Notes: generated by a model from the sequence alone, not told the origin. A stretch of 64,000 nt of DNA from an uncultured Spartobacteria bacterium (GCA_937901895.1 CALGTD010000109.1:14122-78121), one strand, 5' to 3'; positions 1-9,899 are shown, counted from the stretch's first letter. Made by a program: numbers and translations.

Positions 1-56
1 CTCACGAAGAAGCCGCCGAGGAAAAGGATGATCAGTTGAACAGCAGGGCGCGTCAT
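1..56 (-). CDS. 5' end of a membrane protein gene, cut by the window edge
   Basis: Only the first 18 codons are in the window. They start at an ATG whose last two bases are shared with the TGA stop of the upstream gene (ATGA overlap), so translation is probably coupled. The visible residues begin MTRPAVQLIILFLGGFFV, which reads as the start of a first transmembrane helix or signal anchor. The coupling to a GT-C-like membrane protein suggests a partner in the same envelope or glycan process. The family cannot be judged from so short a piece. Confidence 0.5.
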   Translation of the reverse strand, partial: MTRPAVQLIILFLGGFFV

Positions 57-1585
57 GACGTCCGGCGCCGGCGCGGCAGGAGGCGCGACGCAAGGATGAT
101 CACCGTATCGAACAAGGCGAACGCGTAAAGCAGCCAGAATGGTTCGAACAGGACGCGAAAACGCGCGCGGATGTTCGCGGTGACCATGATCAGGATGAAA
201 AGGCCGACGAAAAACAGGCCCCAGATGCGGTGGAATCCGAGCGGCGCAGGGTCACGCATGGCGAGGGCAAGCATCCCAAGAACCGCCGCAAGATAGAGCC
301 ACGGGATGCCGTGCACCGGCACGTCCTGAATGGAAGCTCCGGGGAGGTGCCACGGAAGCGCCGGCTGGAGAGAGACGTGCAACCAAAGGTTCTGCAGATG
401 AGTGGTCAGATCTGCGGGGAACGGGCGATAGGTTTCGCGCAGAAATGTCGCAGCTTCCCCGGGAGTCGTGAAGTTGCGTCCCCAAAGAAGCGGAGCGGAT
501 CGCAGTCCTTTGAGTTCGGAATCGCCGTCGTAGAGTGCGTCGAGCTGACCGGTGATCGCGTATTCGGCGAAAAGGGGTGCGGGAGGTTCGCGGTGAGCGA
601 TGACGAATTTCTTTAACGCGAGTTCGGGCAGGGAAAACGGGGAGCGCGCCGCGGTTTCGAGTCCGGCACGGGCGGAGATACGGTTCACATTGTCCCCGGC
701 AACACCTTGTGAAATTCCGGATTGGACCTGCATTTCCACGAGGGTGTCACGGAGGGCCTTGCGAAGCGGCACGAGCTTGGGAGCACTCGTGTCGCTGGCC
801 CATTGCTCGCGTGCGTCGGCGACAACGGGAGCGGCCGCCTCCGCAACGCCAGGGGAAAAGTGGAGCCGGTCCGGGCATAGATGCAGGACCGAGGTAAAAA
901 GCAAAAGGCCGCTCTGTCCCGTTCGCGTGAGCAGGAAGAGAATCACCGTCCATGCAGCTGTCGCAGGCACGGCCACCCGAAACGTGCGCCAGTTTCCCCA
1001 CAGGGTTGCGGTCACCAAAGCGAGCGCGAACAGCGCAAACAAACGCCCCTCGGGACGCGCGCCGGCCATGAAGAGCAACGCCACGAAAAGGAATGCGAGC
1101 GTGTAGCGATTCGGAATGCGCTGGAATGCGGAGGCGGCGAGCGCAACGAGGAGCGCGCCGAATACCGCCCATGTTTCCGCGAGCGCCGCATGTTCATACC
1201 ACAGCAGCACGGGCTGGAGCGCGATGAGCATCGTCAGCGGGACGACGAGAGTGCGCCAGTTTCGGAACCACAACCGTGCGAGCAGACCGCACACGAAGAC
1301 GGAGGCGACGCCGAGCAGGTGTTGAACGGCTGCCGCAAACGGGAGAATCGGCAGTCCGACGAGTGCAGGCAGACTGTAGGCAAGCGGAACGAGAAAGGTT
1401 TTCTTGCCTTCGATCACCAAGGCGCCGCGGGTGACGAGTCTATCGGCGGTTTCGACAATCGATGCCGTGTCGTTGTGAACGAATGCTGCCGGCATCGTCG
1501 CGAGCAGAATCGCACGAAGCAGAATCGCGACAATGGCGGCGGGGAGGCAGAGACGGATCGTGTCGCGAAGGTCCGCGGCTTTCAA
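53..1585 (-). CDS. Polytopic membrane protein, GT-C glycosyltransferase-like
   Basis: A 510-residue protein with about ten hydrophobic segments. An early loop after the first helix carries an HNDTASIVETADRL stretch. Acidic residues in the first periplasmic loop of this kind are where GT-C (ArnT/PMT-like) transferases bind their lipid-linked sugar donor. A large soluble stretch at about residues 220-400 is followed by more helices and a basic tail (RRRRTS). Fold and topology suggest transfer of a sugar from a polyprenyl carrier on the outer face of the inner membrane, but I see no signature that fixes substrate or family. It lies 165 bp downstream of rho and overlaps the next gene by 4 nt. Confidence 0.6.
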   Translation of the reverse strand: MKAADLRDTIRLCLPAAIVAILLRAILLATMPAAFVHNDTASIVETADRLVTRGALVIEGKKTFLVPLAYSLPALVGLPILPFAAAVQHLLGVASVFVCGLLARLWFRNWRTLVVPLTMLIALQPVLLWYEHAALAETWAVFGALLVALAASAFQRIPNRYTLAFLFVALLFMAGARPEGRLFALFALALVTATLWGNWRTFRVAVPATAAWTVILFLLTRTGQSGLLLFTSVLHLCPDRLHFSPGVAEAAAPVVADAREQWASDTSAPKLVPLRKALRDTLVEMQVQSGISQGVAGDNVNRISARAGLETAARSPFSLPELALKKFVIAHREPPAPLFAEYAITGQLDALYDGDSELKGLRSAPLLWGRNFTTPGEAATFLRETYRPFPADLTTHLQNLWLHVSLQPALPWHLPGASIQDVPVHGIPWLYLAAVLGMLALAMRDPAPLGFHRIWGLFFVGLFILIMVTANIRARFRVLFEPFWLLYAFALFDTVIILASRLLPRRRRTS

Positions 1586-1750
1586 TCGAGCGACGAATGC
1601 GCGGAAGCGCGGCGGATCGAACGCGCGAACAAGAAATTTGAAGGGAGGAATGGAGCGTCTGGAGTCGATGGCTTGTTCAGCCGCGCAGGGCGGACATTGT
1701 CTGTGGCCCGGATTGGTGTGATGGAAATCCGGTCATGCTTCGGCGTGGGA

Positions 1751-3070
1751 TCAAAGCCCGCGGAGACCGGTCAGCAGGAGTTCGGCGTTCGACGAAGTGT
1801 TCAGAAGATTGATGTGAAGAACCTCCATGGCCTCGACGGCCGGCAGCTCGGCGAGCTGTTTGCGAATCTGCACGACGCGTTCGTATTCGTCGGGGTGAAG
1901 AAGGAGCTCTTCGCGGCGCGTGCCAGACTTGACGATTTGAATGGCCGGGAAGATTCGCTGCTCGGCAATGGTCCGGTCGAGATGAACCTCCATGTTTCCG
2001 GTGCCTTTGTATTCCTCGAAAATGAGGTCATCCATCCGGCTCTGTGTTTCCACGAGGGCCGTGGCGAGGATCGTGAGGCTGCCGCCCTCCTCGAGGTTGC
2101 GCGCCGCGCCGAAAAATTTCTTCGGCTTCGCAAGAGCCTTCGCATCGACGCCGCCGCTCATTGTGCGGCTGCCTTTGGATGGCTGGAGGTTGTTGTAGCC
2201 GCGGGAAAGGCGCGTGATGCTGTCGAGGAGGATGACGACGTCACGGCCGAGTTCCACGAGGCGTCGGGCGCGGTCCGAAACGAGCTCCGCAACGGCGACG
2301 TGGCGCGAGGGAGACTCGTCGAACGTGCTGCTGAAAATGTCGCAATCCAGTGCGCGTTGAAAATCGGTGACCTCCTCAGGGCGCTCGTCCACGAGGAGAA
2401 GAATGAGATGGATCTCGGGGTGATTTCGACGGATCGCTCGCGCGATTTCGCCGAGCAGAACCGTTTTTCCCGCACGGGGTGGGGCGACAATGAGGCCGCG
2501 CTGGCCCTTGCCGAGAGGCGCGAGAAGATCGATTGCCCGTGGCCCTAGATCCGTGCATCCCGGTGATTCCAGGAGGATCCGCTCGTTTGGAAACAGCGGT
2601 GTCAGCTTGTCGAAGTCGACCGGCGTCTGCCACTCCGCGACAGGCCGGTTTTCGATTTCCGTGACTTCCTCCATCACGAGCCCCTGCTCGCGTTGCTGTG
2701 GAAGACGCAGGCGGCCTTTAACAAGCAATCCGGGACGGAGCCCGTGATCCTTGATCAACTGCGGCGGCACGAAAATGTCGTCGGGCCCGGCGCGGAAGCT
2801 GAACCGCGGCGAGCGAAGCCAGCCGCGCTGGTTCTCGATCGTAAAAATGCCCGAAGCAATGACGGTATCGCCGGAGCCCAGGTGGAACCGGGCGTGGTCG
2901 AGCGCAAGATGCCGGATGCTGCCCTCGGAGCGGAGGCGCACGCCGCGTTCGACGGCCCGTGCGACGAGTTCGGCGCGCGAAAGCGCCTGAAGGTCGTCGA
3001 GACAAACAACGATCGGAGTGCGGGGAGCGGTTTCGGGTGCGGCGGTGCCGGCGGCGGCGGCATCAGTCAT
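1751..3070 (-). CDS. rho: Transcription termination factor Rho
   Basis: A 439-residue hexameric RNA helicase/ATPase that ends transcription of untranslated RNA. A short N-terminal helical domain (about 20-50) is followed by the cold-shock-like primary RNA-binding domain (about 60-130) and a RecA-type ATPase core. The Walker A motif APPRAGKT is at 196-203, Walker B is VILLDS, and the secondary-site Q-loop region includes SGGVDAKAL. The length is normal for a Rho without large N-terminal insertions. The ATG lies inside the end of coaE (8-nt overlap), so the two genes form one transcription unit. Confidence 0.96.
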   Translation of the reverse strand: MTDAAAAGTAAPETAPRTPIVVCLDDLQALSRAELVARAVERGVRLRSEGSIRHLALDHARFHLGSGDTVIASGIFTIENQRGWLRSPRFSFRAGPDDIFVPPQLIKDHGLRPGLLVKGRLRLPQQREQGLVMEEVTEIENRPVAEWQTPVDFDKLTPLFPNERILLESPGCTDLGPRAIDLLAPLGKGQRGLIVAPPRAGKTVLLGEIARAIRRNHPEIHLILLLVDERPEEVTDFQRALDCDIFSSTFDESPSRHVAVAELVSDRARRLVELGRDVVILLDSITRLSRGYNNLQPSKGSRTMSGGVDAKALAKPKKFFGAARNLEEGGSLTILATALVETQSRMDDLIFEEYKGTGNMEVHLDRTIAEQRIFPAIQIVKSGTRREELLLHPDEYERVVQIRKQLAELPAVEAMEVLHINLLNTSSNAELLLTGLRGL

Positions 3071-3665
3071 ACAATCGACGGAGGTGTGTGGCGAGCAGGT
3101 CGGCCTGCGATTCGAGCAGCTCAGGATTGGAATCGTTCCAGATCACATGGCTGGCTCGCTGCACTTTAATGTCGAGGCTCCATTGGGAGGAAACAATTTT
3201 TCGGGCGAGTTCCAGCGACAGTCCTCGGGTGTCGGTAAGTCGCCGGAGCTGGGTGGCTTCACTGCATCCGACGGTGACGACATGGTCGAAAAGACGTTCC
3301 GCGCGGGTTTCGAAAAGCAGCGGAATATCGACGAGGAAGATGCGATGACGTGCGGAGAGCGTTTTCGCATCGGTGGTCCAGCGTTCCCTGATGCGGGGGT
3401 GGAGGATCCCTTCCAGCGTCTTCTTCTTGGCAATGTCCTTGTAAATCAAATCCCGGAGAACCTGCCGGTTTGGCTGGCCGTCGGGGGTGTAGGCATCCTG
3501 CGAGACCTTGGAGAGGACTTCCTCCCGGACGGCCTCGTTCGAATCGAGCAACTCCTTCGCGCATGCATCGGTGTCGAAAAAATCCGCGTCGATACGCTCG
3601 AGCAGCATGCGACGGAAGGTGGTCTTGCCGCAGGCGACCCCGCCGGTGATTCCGATGGTCGGCAT
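3063..3665 (-). CDS. coaE: Dephospho-CoA kinase
   Basis: A 200-residue cytoplasmic P-loop kinase that phosphorylates dephospho-CoA at the 3'-hydroxyl, the last step of coenzyme A synthesis. The N-terminus carries the P-loop GGVACGKT (residues 8-15), followed by the FDTDACAKEL segment, which corresponds to the conserved D-A-D substrate-binding region. The lid region holds several basic residues (RIRERW). The length matches the family. It is upstream of rho with an 8-nt overlap, and a terminator of the preceding operon lies just before its start. Confidence 0.93.
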   Translation of the reverse strand: MPTIGITGGVACGKTTFRRMLLERIDADFFDTDACAKELLDSNEAVREEVLSKVSQDAYTPDGQPNRQVLRDLIYKDIAKKKTLEGILHPRIRERWTTDAKTLSARHRIFLVDIPLLFETRAERLFDHVVTVGCSEATQLRRLTDTRGLSLELARKIVSSQWSLDIKVQRASHVIWNDSNPELLESQADLLATHLRRLYD

Positions 3666-3670
3666 GGAAA

Positions 3671-3713
3671 GAGATATTAAAAAAGAAACGGCGGGGTCAT
3701 GGAACCCCGCCGT
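3671..3713 (-). terminator. Rho-independent terminator of the secretin operon
   Basis: A perfect 10-bp inverted repeat (ACGGCGGGGT at 3688-3697 with ACCCCGCCGT at 3704-3713, 6-nt loop) is followed on the minus strand by a T-rich run (complement of 3671-3687). It lies 30 bp past the stop of the 3743-6337 secretin and before coaE, so it ends the pilus-type operon. Confidence 0.85.
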
Positions 3714-3742
3714 CTCGGTGATTTGCCGGATGGCCGGCAGGA

Positions 3743-6337
3743 TTATTTGTAAGTGGAGCCCTTCACCTGATAGACCGGCGGAGCGATCTCCTCGGGGAGG
3801 CCGAGGGGCTCGACAATCTCCTCCTGCTCCAGATCGGAGCGCAGAGGCTTGCCTTCAGCGTCGATCAGCGTCGCCGTGACGAACACGATGAGGTTCTTCT
3901 TGAGCTTCTGATCGATGTCCGTGCGGAAGAGACGTCCAACGAGGGGGACATCGCCAAGGAACGGAACCTTGTCCTGCACCTTCTGGACATCTTCACGGAT
4001 GAGGCCGCCAAGGGCGACGGTCATGCCGTCCCAGATCGTGATGTTCGTCGTGACCTTGCGGGTGCTGAACACGGGCTGGTTGATGACGTTGTCACTGACG
4101 ATGACGCTGACGGGCTGGGCGCCGATGCCGCCCAGGCCGCCGGTGCTCGCGATGCTGCGAATCGGCGTGCCGTAGTTCACGAAGCCGTCGAAATCGATGA
4201 CCTCCGGCGACAGATCGAGATCGATCGTGTAGCCATCCGGACCGACGACGGGGGTGACTTCGAGGGTAACACCGAGATTTCGGGTTTCGAAGGCTGCCGG
4301 CGTGGTCGGAGTGATGATCGGGCTCGTGGTGAAGCCGGTGGTAACCCCGGCGCCAAAGTTGTTACCCGTGCCGATAGACTGCGGGATCTGCGGCGGATCG
4401 AACTCGGTGGGGTAGCGGAACTCGCGAATGATGTTCACGACCGCACGTTCACCGCTGCGCGCAGTGACCTTCGGAGCGGAGAGCAAATCGATGCCCTTGC
4501 GCTGATCCAGAGCGCGGATGACGACCTGGAACTGCGGGTTCGTGTAAATTCCGGCGAGCGAGAAGATGCCAGGGGCGGCACCCGATGTCATTCTGCTGAG
4601 CAGCCCATCGAGGCTGTTCACCGAGACGCCCGCGTTCGGGCCCGTGCCCGTGCCGGAGCGAATTCCTCTCGTCACGTAGTCCGTGCCGATCGGCTGGTTT
4701 TTACCGGGTTGGACGAAGGGGAAGCCTTCCGAACCGAGTGCGGGTTCTCCACCGGAGGCATAGACGCCATTGCCGATGGACATGGGACCGAGCAACCAGT
4801 CGAAACCGAGTTCCTTGAGGTTGTTCTGATTGACCTCGACGAACTTGGCCTCGATCTGCACCTGCGTCGGAACGGCACCGCGGGCCGCGTCGACGATCGT
4901 ATCGATGAAGTCGATGTTGTCCTGCGTGTTGCGAACGAGCAGACGGCTGCCCGAGGAGATGTATTGGGCGCTGGCGCCCTCCGGGAAATCCACACCAAGG
5001 GATTCCAGATACTCCCGTGCCGTCATCCTCGCACCCATCCGGCTTTCGGTGCTGGTGTCGTCGAAGCTGAAGGTCGACGTTTCGAGGGAAGTTCCAGACG
5101 AGCTCGGAATGAAGTTCGGAGGGACGCGGTATTCCTTCGTGATGAGTTCGTTGCTCACGTCGGTAAGCGGAACGATCGAGACGGCGACCGGATCGATCTT
5201 GATCTTGAGGCCGGCCAGATCCGCGACATAACGAAGCGCCTCGTAAAGAGGAACATTCGTAAGCGAGAGCGTGATCGGTGTATCCTCGGTGACGACGGGT
5301 GCCTGAGGAGCAGCTTCCTCACCGGGAACCGCAGGAAGCAGATCGCCACCTCCAGTTCCCGCGGAGCTGCCACCGGAACCAAGGCTCAGGAAGATGTTCA
5401 CGCCCTTTTTCGCAGGGTCGGTTTCCACCGTGTCGAGCTTCTGGCTCAGCTGGCGGAGGAGATCAACCGCATCGCGAACCGACATGTCCTGAAAATCGAT
5501 GGACGGGATGATGATCTGATTGAGCTTGGCGATGATCTGCTCGTTCTGGGAGGTCGAATCGGAGACCGTCGTTTCGATGGTGTCCTTTCCACCGAAGTAG
5601 CGGCGGTTTGGCAGACGCCAGCCTTCGGTGACCTTCCAGAGCATCCGGCTGCGGGTCTCGTTGTAAGCCTCCTGGTAGTAGGAGGAGCGGGCGAGGTTGA
5701 CCTTTTCGATGCCCTTATTCGCAGCGATGTTGTAGCGGTCGAGGCTGAGCACTTCCTCGTAGCGCTTCAACGCGGAGTCGAAGCTGCCGCGGGAATAAAA
5801 GCCCTCGGCCTCCGCGAGCAGGCGGGAGACATCCTCACGCTTGGCGGCAAGGCGCGGCGTGACAGATTTGTTGTAATAGTCGGGCTGCTCGAGGTGGGAA
5901 AGCAACCGGATGGCCGGCTGATAGGTCGGATTGTATTGCTGGAGGAGGATCGTCTTGGCGACCTGCTCGGCTTCCGAGTAACGACCGGAGGCGATCAGTT
6001 CCTCGGCGTAGGTGACACCCGTGCTGCTGAATTTGCTCAAGGCCTTCGAGCGCTCGGACTGGACAGCAGGACCGCTGCCGATCAAATCCACCGCGTCGAG
6101 ATAGGCAAGGTAGGCGGTCTCGTAGTCTTTTTCCGCCAGCGCGCGATCTCCCGCCTTGAGGCGCTGCTGCGCGGCAGCAAGATCCTCCTGTCGGCGGACG
6201 AGTTCACGTTGGGCGGTTCCCTCAAGGCCGCCCGTCCCGGATTGATAGGTTCCGGCCGCCGAGTCGGAAAGGGCCAGGGCGGTGAGCGCGAGACTCACTC
6301 CAACGGGGCGGATGGGTAGGATGAAAGTGCGTGTCAT
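3743..6337 (-). CDS. Outer-membrane secretin, PilQ/GspD superfamily (Amuc_1098-like), copy 1
   Basis: An 864-residue secreted protein, last gene of the operon. It has a signal peptide (residues 1-28), a helical TPR-like region (about 45-250) with repeated tyrosines, then N-domains with an STN/TonB-short-like part (TPITLSLTNVPLYEALRYV). The C-terminal secretin core (about 520-850) contains VQIEAKFVEVNQNNLKELG and a VALGGLIRED segment typical of secretins. Glycine/serine-rich linkers separate the modules. It would form the gated outer-membrane ring of a type IV pilus- or type II secretion-like machine. It is clearly paralogous to the next gene upstream (6359-8875), sharing the long FRYPTEFDPPQIPQ and GDVPLVGRLFR segments. 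Confidence 0.9.
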   Translation of the reverse strand: MTRTFILPIRPVGVSLALTALALSDSAAGTYQSGTGGLEGTAQRELVRRQEDLAAAQQRLKAGDRALAEKDYETAYLAYLDAVDLIGSGPAVQSERSKALSKFSSTGVTYAEELIASGRYSEAEQVAKTILLQQYNPTYQPAIRLLSHLEQPDYYNKSVTPRLAAKREDVSRLLAEAEGFYSRGSFDSALKRYEEVLSLDRYNIAANKGIEKVNLARSSYYQEAYNETRSRMLWKVTEGWRLPNRRYFGGKDTIETTVSDSTSQNEQIIAKLNQIIIPSIDFQDMSVRDAVDLLRQLSQKLDTVETDPAKKGVNIFLSLGSGGSSAGTGGGDLLPAVPGEEAAPQAPVVTEDTPITLSLTNVPLYEALRYVADLAGLKIKIDPVAVSIVPLTDVSNELITKEYRVPPNFIPSSSGTSLETSTFSFDDTSTESRMGARMTAREYLESLGVDFPEGASAQYISSGSRLLVRNTQDNIDFIDTIVDAARGAVPTQVQIEAKFVEVNQNNLKELGFDWLLGPMSIGNGVYASGGEPALGSEGFPFVQPGKNQPIGTDYVTRGIRSGTGTGPNAGVSVNSLDGLLSRMTSGAAPGIFSLAGIYTNPQFQVVIRALDQRKGIDLLSAPKVTARSGERAVVNIIREFRYPTEFDPPQIPQSIGTGNNFGAGVTTGFTTSPIITPTTPAAFETRNLGVTLEVTPVVGPDGYTIDLDLSPEVIDFDGFVNYGTPIRSIASTGGLGGIGAQPVSVIVSDNVINQPVFSTRKVTTNITIWDGMTVALGGLIREDVQKVQDKVPFLGDVPLVGRLFRTDIDQKLKKNLIVFVTATLIDAEGKPLRSDLEQEEIVEPLGLPEEIAPPVYQVKGSTYK

Positions 6338-6358
6338 GGGATGGGATTCAGGCGGCGA

Positions 6359-8875
6359 TTAAAGGGAGGGAAGGTCTGGGTTGCTGAGCGGATCGCCAGG
6401 AATGTCCTCTCCGCCGACAGCGGCGGCGTCGGTCGCGGCGACCTCTTCGTCGTCGATTACCTGTTTGATCAGGGGCTGACCGGCGGGATCAAGCAGTGCC
6501 GCAGTCACGAACATGATGAGGTTGCGCTTGATATGCTGGTCGGCGGAGCTGCGGAACAGACGCCCGACAAGCGGGATGTCGCCGATGATGGGGGTCTTGT
6601 CCTCGACCTTCTGCACGTCCTCGCGCATCAAGCCGCCAAGAACCACGGTCTGGCCGTCGTAGATGGTGACCATTGTCGTGACCTGACGGACGCTGAAGAC
6701 CGGCTGGTTGATCGTGTTTTCAGAGACGAGCACCTGGGCGGAGTTGCCGGTGTCGGCTGACACGAGGAAGCCGAGGGCGTCGATGGAAGTCTGAGCGTTG
6801 GTCGCCGTGGTGTAGATCGGGCTGCCGTAGTTGATGAATCCGTCGAACTCGGTCACGCGCGGCGAGAGATTGAGGTCAATCGTCATGCCGTCGGGACCAA
6901 TGGTCGGCTCGACTTCGAGTTCAACACCGAGGTTGCGGGTTTCGAAACCTGACGGAGTGGTCGGCGTGACAGGCGTAAAGCCCTGGGTGCCCACGGTCTG
7001 CGGGATCTGCGGCGGATCGAACTGCGTGGGATAGCGGAACTCGCGAACGACCTGGATGGTCGCGCGGTTGCCGCTCTTCGTGAGGACCTTCGGTGCGGTC
7101 ATCAGATCGATGCCCTTCTTTTGGTTGAGGGCACGCAGCACGACCTGGAACTGCGGATTGGTGAAGACGCCTGCGATGGCGAATGCACCGGGGGCGGCTC
7201 CAAGAGGAGAGCCAAAGAGGAGGCCGTCGAGAGCGTTGACGCTGATTGCGGTGCCGCCCGAACGATTGCCGCCGGTGATGGGGCCTGCCGTCGAGCTGCT
7301 GGCACCGACGGGATAGCTGATTCCGGGTTCGGTAATCGGATAAGCACCACTGTCGATCGTGGAGCCAAAGCCGGAGGTTCCACCGCCTCCGTAGACGCCC
7401 GAGCCGAAGGGAAGGGCGAATTGGCCAAGCAGCCAGTCGAAGCCGAGTTCCTTCAGGTTGTTCTGGGTGACCTCGACGAAGCGCGCTTCGATTTCCACCT
7501 GGCTGGGAGCGGTGGTTTCGTTTTCAACCAGCGTGTCGATGAGATCGATGTTCGGCTGGGTGTTGCGAACAATGAGCTTGGAGCTGCTGGGGAGGTAGTT
7601 CGCGCTGGCTCCGGGCGGGAAGGACACGCCACGGGATTCGAGGAACTCCTTCGCTCCGGAACGGGAGACCGTCGCTGTGGCAGCGGCGGGAGCGCCGAAG
7701 CCGAATCCGCCGGTATCCGCCGTGTCGCCGGCGGGAGCAGCCTGAATGAAGCCCGGGGGAACCTTGTATTCCTTGAGAATCAGGACATCGGTCGGAGTGT
7801 TGATCGGGACTATTGCAACCGCGTAGGGCTCGACCTTGACCTTCAGGTTCGCGGCGCGTGCGATGTAGTTGAGCGCCTCCCGAAGGGAAATGTCGGAGAG
7901 GGTGAGCGTGATGCGGGTGGAGGCATCGACCCCGGGGCCGAGGTTGAGGACGATGTTCACGCCGCGCTTGGATGCATCGGACTCGAGGTTGTCAAGCTGC
8001 TTGGCGCGCAGCTTGACGTATTCGATTGCTTCGCGGACGGTTGCCTCGCGGAACTGGATGCTGGGAATGCGGATGTCGGAGAGCTTCCGGTTGATGGAAG
8101 CCGTTCCACGCGTGTCGAGCACAGGCTGCTCGATGATTTGCGAGACTCCCGCGTCGTATTTGGTAACGGGGAGTTCCCACGCGGCGTCCACATCGGTGAT
8201 CAGCTCGGAGCGGGTGGCGTTGTAGGCGGAGATCGCGGAATTTTCGCGAGCGTTGTCGATACGCTCCATCAACCGGCGGGCGGCGATGTTGTATTTGTCG
8301 ATGTTCAGGACCTGCTCGCAGCGCTTGAACGCAAGGTCGAACTCGCCGCTCTGGTAGAAGCCGTCAGCCTCCCGGAGGAGCTGCTTGACTTCCTCCACGC
8401 TCGCGACGAAGCCGGGAGTGATCGTCGGGTTGTAGACGTTGCCGGCCTTGAGATCCCGGCGCAGCGAAAGAGCGGGACCGTAGTCCGGGGCGTATTGCTC
8501 CTGAAGGATGACGTTGATCGTCGTTTCCGCGTCGGCGTAACGCCCCTCGGAAATGCGCTGGCGGGCAAGCTGCACGGTCGCATCGCAGAAGTTGTTGAGG
8601 GCTTCGGAGCGAATCGCGGCGGTTGCCGTGCCGCCGCTGGGAAGGGAATCCACCGCACTCTTGAAGTAGGCGTAGGCGGATTCATAATCGCGGTTCGCCA
8701 TGGCGGCCTTGCCATTCTTGATGGCTTCGGCGGCGTAATCGCTGATTTGTTCGCGACGTTGAATCTCGCGAGCCGCGGCTCCCTGAACACCCGCCTGCTG
8801 CGCGAAGAGGGGGGGGGTCAGGGTTGCGAGGGCAAGCGTGGGAATTCCGAGGAGCAGTGCGGCTTGTCTTGGCAT
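6359..8875 (-). CDS. Outer-membrane secretin, PilQ/GspD superfamily (Amuc_1098-like), copy 2
   Basis: A secretin of 838 residues from the chosen ATG at 8875, where a good signal peptide begins (MPRQAALLLGIPTLALA, then FAQQ). The frame is open to a TTG at 8947, but that would put about 24 non-signal residues in front. The architecture repeats copy 1: a TPR-like helical region, an STN-like module (ITLTLSDISLREAL), then the secretin core with VEIEARFVEVTQNNLKELG and GLMREDVQKVEDKTP. Only 21 bp separate it from copy 1, so both come from one mRNA. Two different rings or a mixed ring are both possible. Confidence 0.9.
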   Translation of the reverse strand: MPRQAALLLGIPTLALATLTPPLFAQQAGVQGAAAREIQRREQISDYAAEAIKNGKAAMANRDYESAYAYFKSAVDSLPSGGTATAAIRSEALNNFCDATVQLARQRISEGRYADAETTINVILQEQYAPDYGPALSLRRDLKAGNVYNPTITPGFVASVEEVKQLLREADGFYQSGEFDLAFKRCEQVLNIDKYNIAARRLMERIDNARENSAISAYNATRSELITDVDAAWELPVTKYDAGVSQIIEQPVLDTRGTASINRKLSDIRIPSIQFREATVREAIEYVKLRAKQLDNLESDASKRGVNIVLNLGPGVDASTRITLTLSDISLREALNYIARAANLKVKVEPYAVAIVPINTPTDVLILKEYKVPPGFIQAAPAGDTADTGGFGFGAPAAATATVSRSGAKEFLESRGVSFPPGASANYLPSSSKLIVRNTQPNIDLIDTLVENETTAPSQVEIEARFVEVTQNNLKELGFDWLLGQFALPFGSGVYGGGGTSGFGSTIDSGAYPITEPGISYPVGASSSTAGPITGGNRSGGTAISVNALDGLLFGSPLGAAPGAFAIAGVFTNPQFQVVLRALNQKKGIDLMTAPKVLTKSGNRATIQVVREFRYPTQFDPPQIPQTVGTQGFTPVTPTTPSGFETRNLGVELEVEPTIGPDGMTIDLNLSPRVTEFDGFINYGSPIYTTATNAQTSIDALGFLVSADTGNSAQVLVSENTINQPVFSVRQVTTMVTIYDGQTVVLGGLMREDVQKVEDKTPIIGDIPLVGRLFRSSADQHIKRNLIMFVTAALLDPAGQPLIKQVIDDEEVAATDAAAVGGEDIPGDPLSNPDLPSL

Positions 8876-8960
8876 GGTTAAGGCAAAAGTGACGGGAAGC
8901 GGTTTCTGAGAGGAGAGTGTATCCGGCAGGCGGGGGTGTGGGTCCAAAGTGCGTGCTGAG

Positions 8961-9899
8961 CTAGTCGGCCTTCGGGACAGTGATCCGCTCCTGCGTTTGA
9001 GCGTTTTCGATTACTGCCTGGGTGTCGGAGATGTCAATGAGTTTGTAACTGACGTTTGGCTCCGGCTCCAAAGAGAACGAATCGAGTTTCTTGACCTTGA
9101 GTTCCGAGCCGTCCCACAGGTAGCTCATGCGGGCGAACTGGGTGGGGGAGTCGATCACCTTGTCGTAGATGAGAACGATCTGCTCGCCGGTCTCCTGATT
9201 CTCGATCGTGAGCTCGGAGATGTCCTTTTCGAGGCCGCTGACGGCTTCCGTCTTGGGCTCGTATTTGATGAGCTTGTAGGGGGTGCCCTCCACCATTTCG
9301 CCGATTTTGCGGAACTGGGTGGGCTGGCGCAGGTCGAGGGTATTGACCGTGAAGGTTTCTCCTTCGTCAGGAGTGCCGCTGAACTTCAGGCGGAAGGGTT
9401 CCTTGACCCACTCGAGAAGGCGCAGCTTGCTGGCGTATCCCGGGCGGGACTTGGGATCGTTCGGGTCGGTCTTGGCAAGGAATTCCTCGACGTTGGTGAA
9501 CTTGTCGCCATCGGGATCCGCGTTGCGGAGGTTGCCGTCGGAGAAGTCGATGTTGTGCTCGACGATCCATTTGTTGTCGATGGGCGGAAAGAGCGGAGTG
9601 TCGCTCTTGAAGGGATTTTCGGGGTCGGCGCCGTCGACGCTGATGAACGGCTCGGAGACGAAGAGGGAACCTTCGTGAACCGCCCATTCGGCGGGGGAGG
9701 TCAGCGATTCCGTGCGCTTGACGACGACTTCCGTCGGTGGCGCCGGGAGCTGGTTGTTCGCCGGGCGGAAGTTCTTCTGCTCTTCGAACAACTGCTCGAA
9801 GTTCAGGATGTTCATGACGATGAGGCCGGCGAACACGAGGACGAGAAGTCCGACGAGGGCCAGAATGATGCGATCAAAGTGTTTCTTGAACCAGTCCAT
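8961..9899 (-). CDS. Amuc_1099-like inner-membrane/periplasmic pilus-operon protein
   Basis: 312 residues with a short cytoplasmic N-terminus, one transmembrane helix (about 10-32) and a long periplasmic part. At about 125-150 there is a DPDGDKFTNVEEF segment followed by TDPNDP, which looks like a thrombospondin-type-3 / EF-like calcium-binding loop. The rest is beta-rich with repeated short strands. Gene order (secretin, this gene, then a 1100-like gene and PilM) matches the Akkermansia locus, where the family has no settled biochemical role. By position it could link the PilM/PilN-like platform to the secretin. Confidence 0.75.
   Translation of the reverse strand: MDWFKKHFDRIILALVGLLVLVFAGLIVMNILNFEQLFEEQKNFRPANNQLPAPPTEVVVKRTESLTSPAEWAVHEGSLFVSEPFISVDGADPENPFKSDTPLFPPIDNKWIVEHNIDFSDGNLRNADPDGDKFTNVEEFLAKTDPNDPKSRPGYASKLRLLEWVKEPFRLKFSGTPDEGETFTVNTLDLRQPTQFRKIGEMVEGTPYKLIKYEPKTEAVSGLEKDISELTIENQETGEQIVLIYDKVIDSPTQFARMSYLWDGSELKVKKLDSFSLEPEPNVSYKLIDISDTQAVIENAQTQERITVPKAD

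Noticed and set aside
881..2548. Long plus-strand open frame antisense to rho and the GT-C-like gene
   Set aside because: Antisense to rho, which has clear motifs. The composition is Arg/Glu-rich, as expected for a shadow frame in GC-rich DNA.
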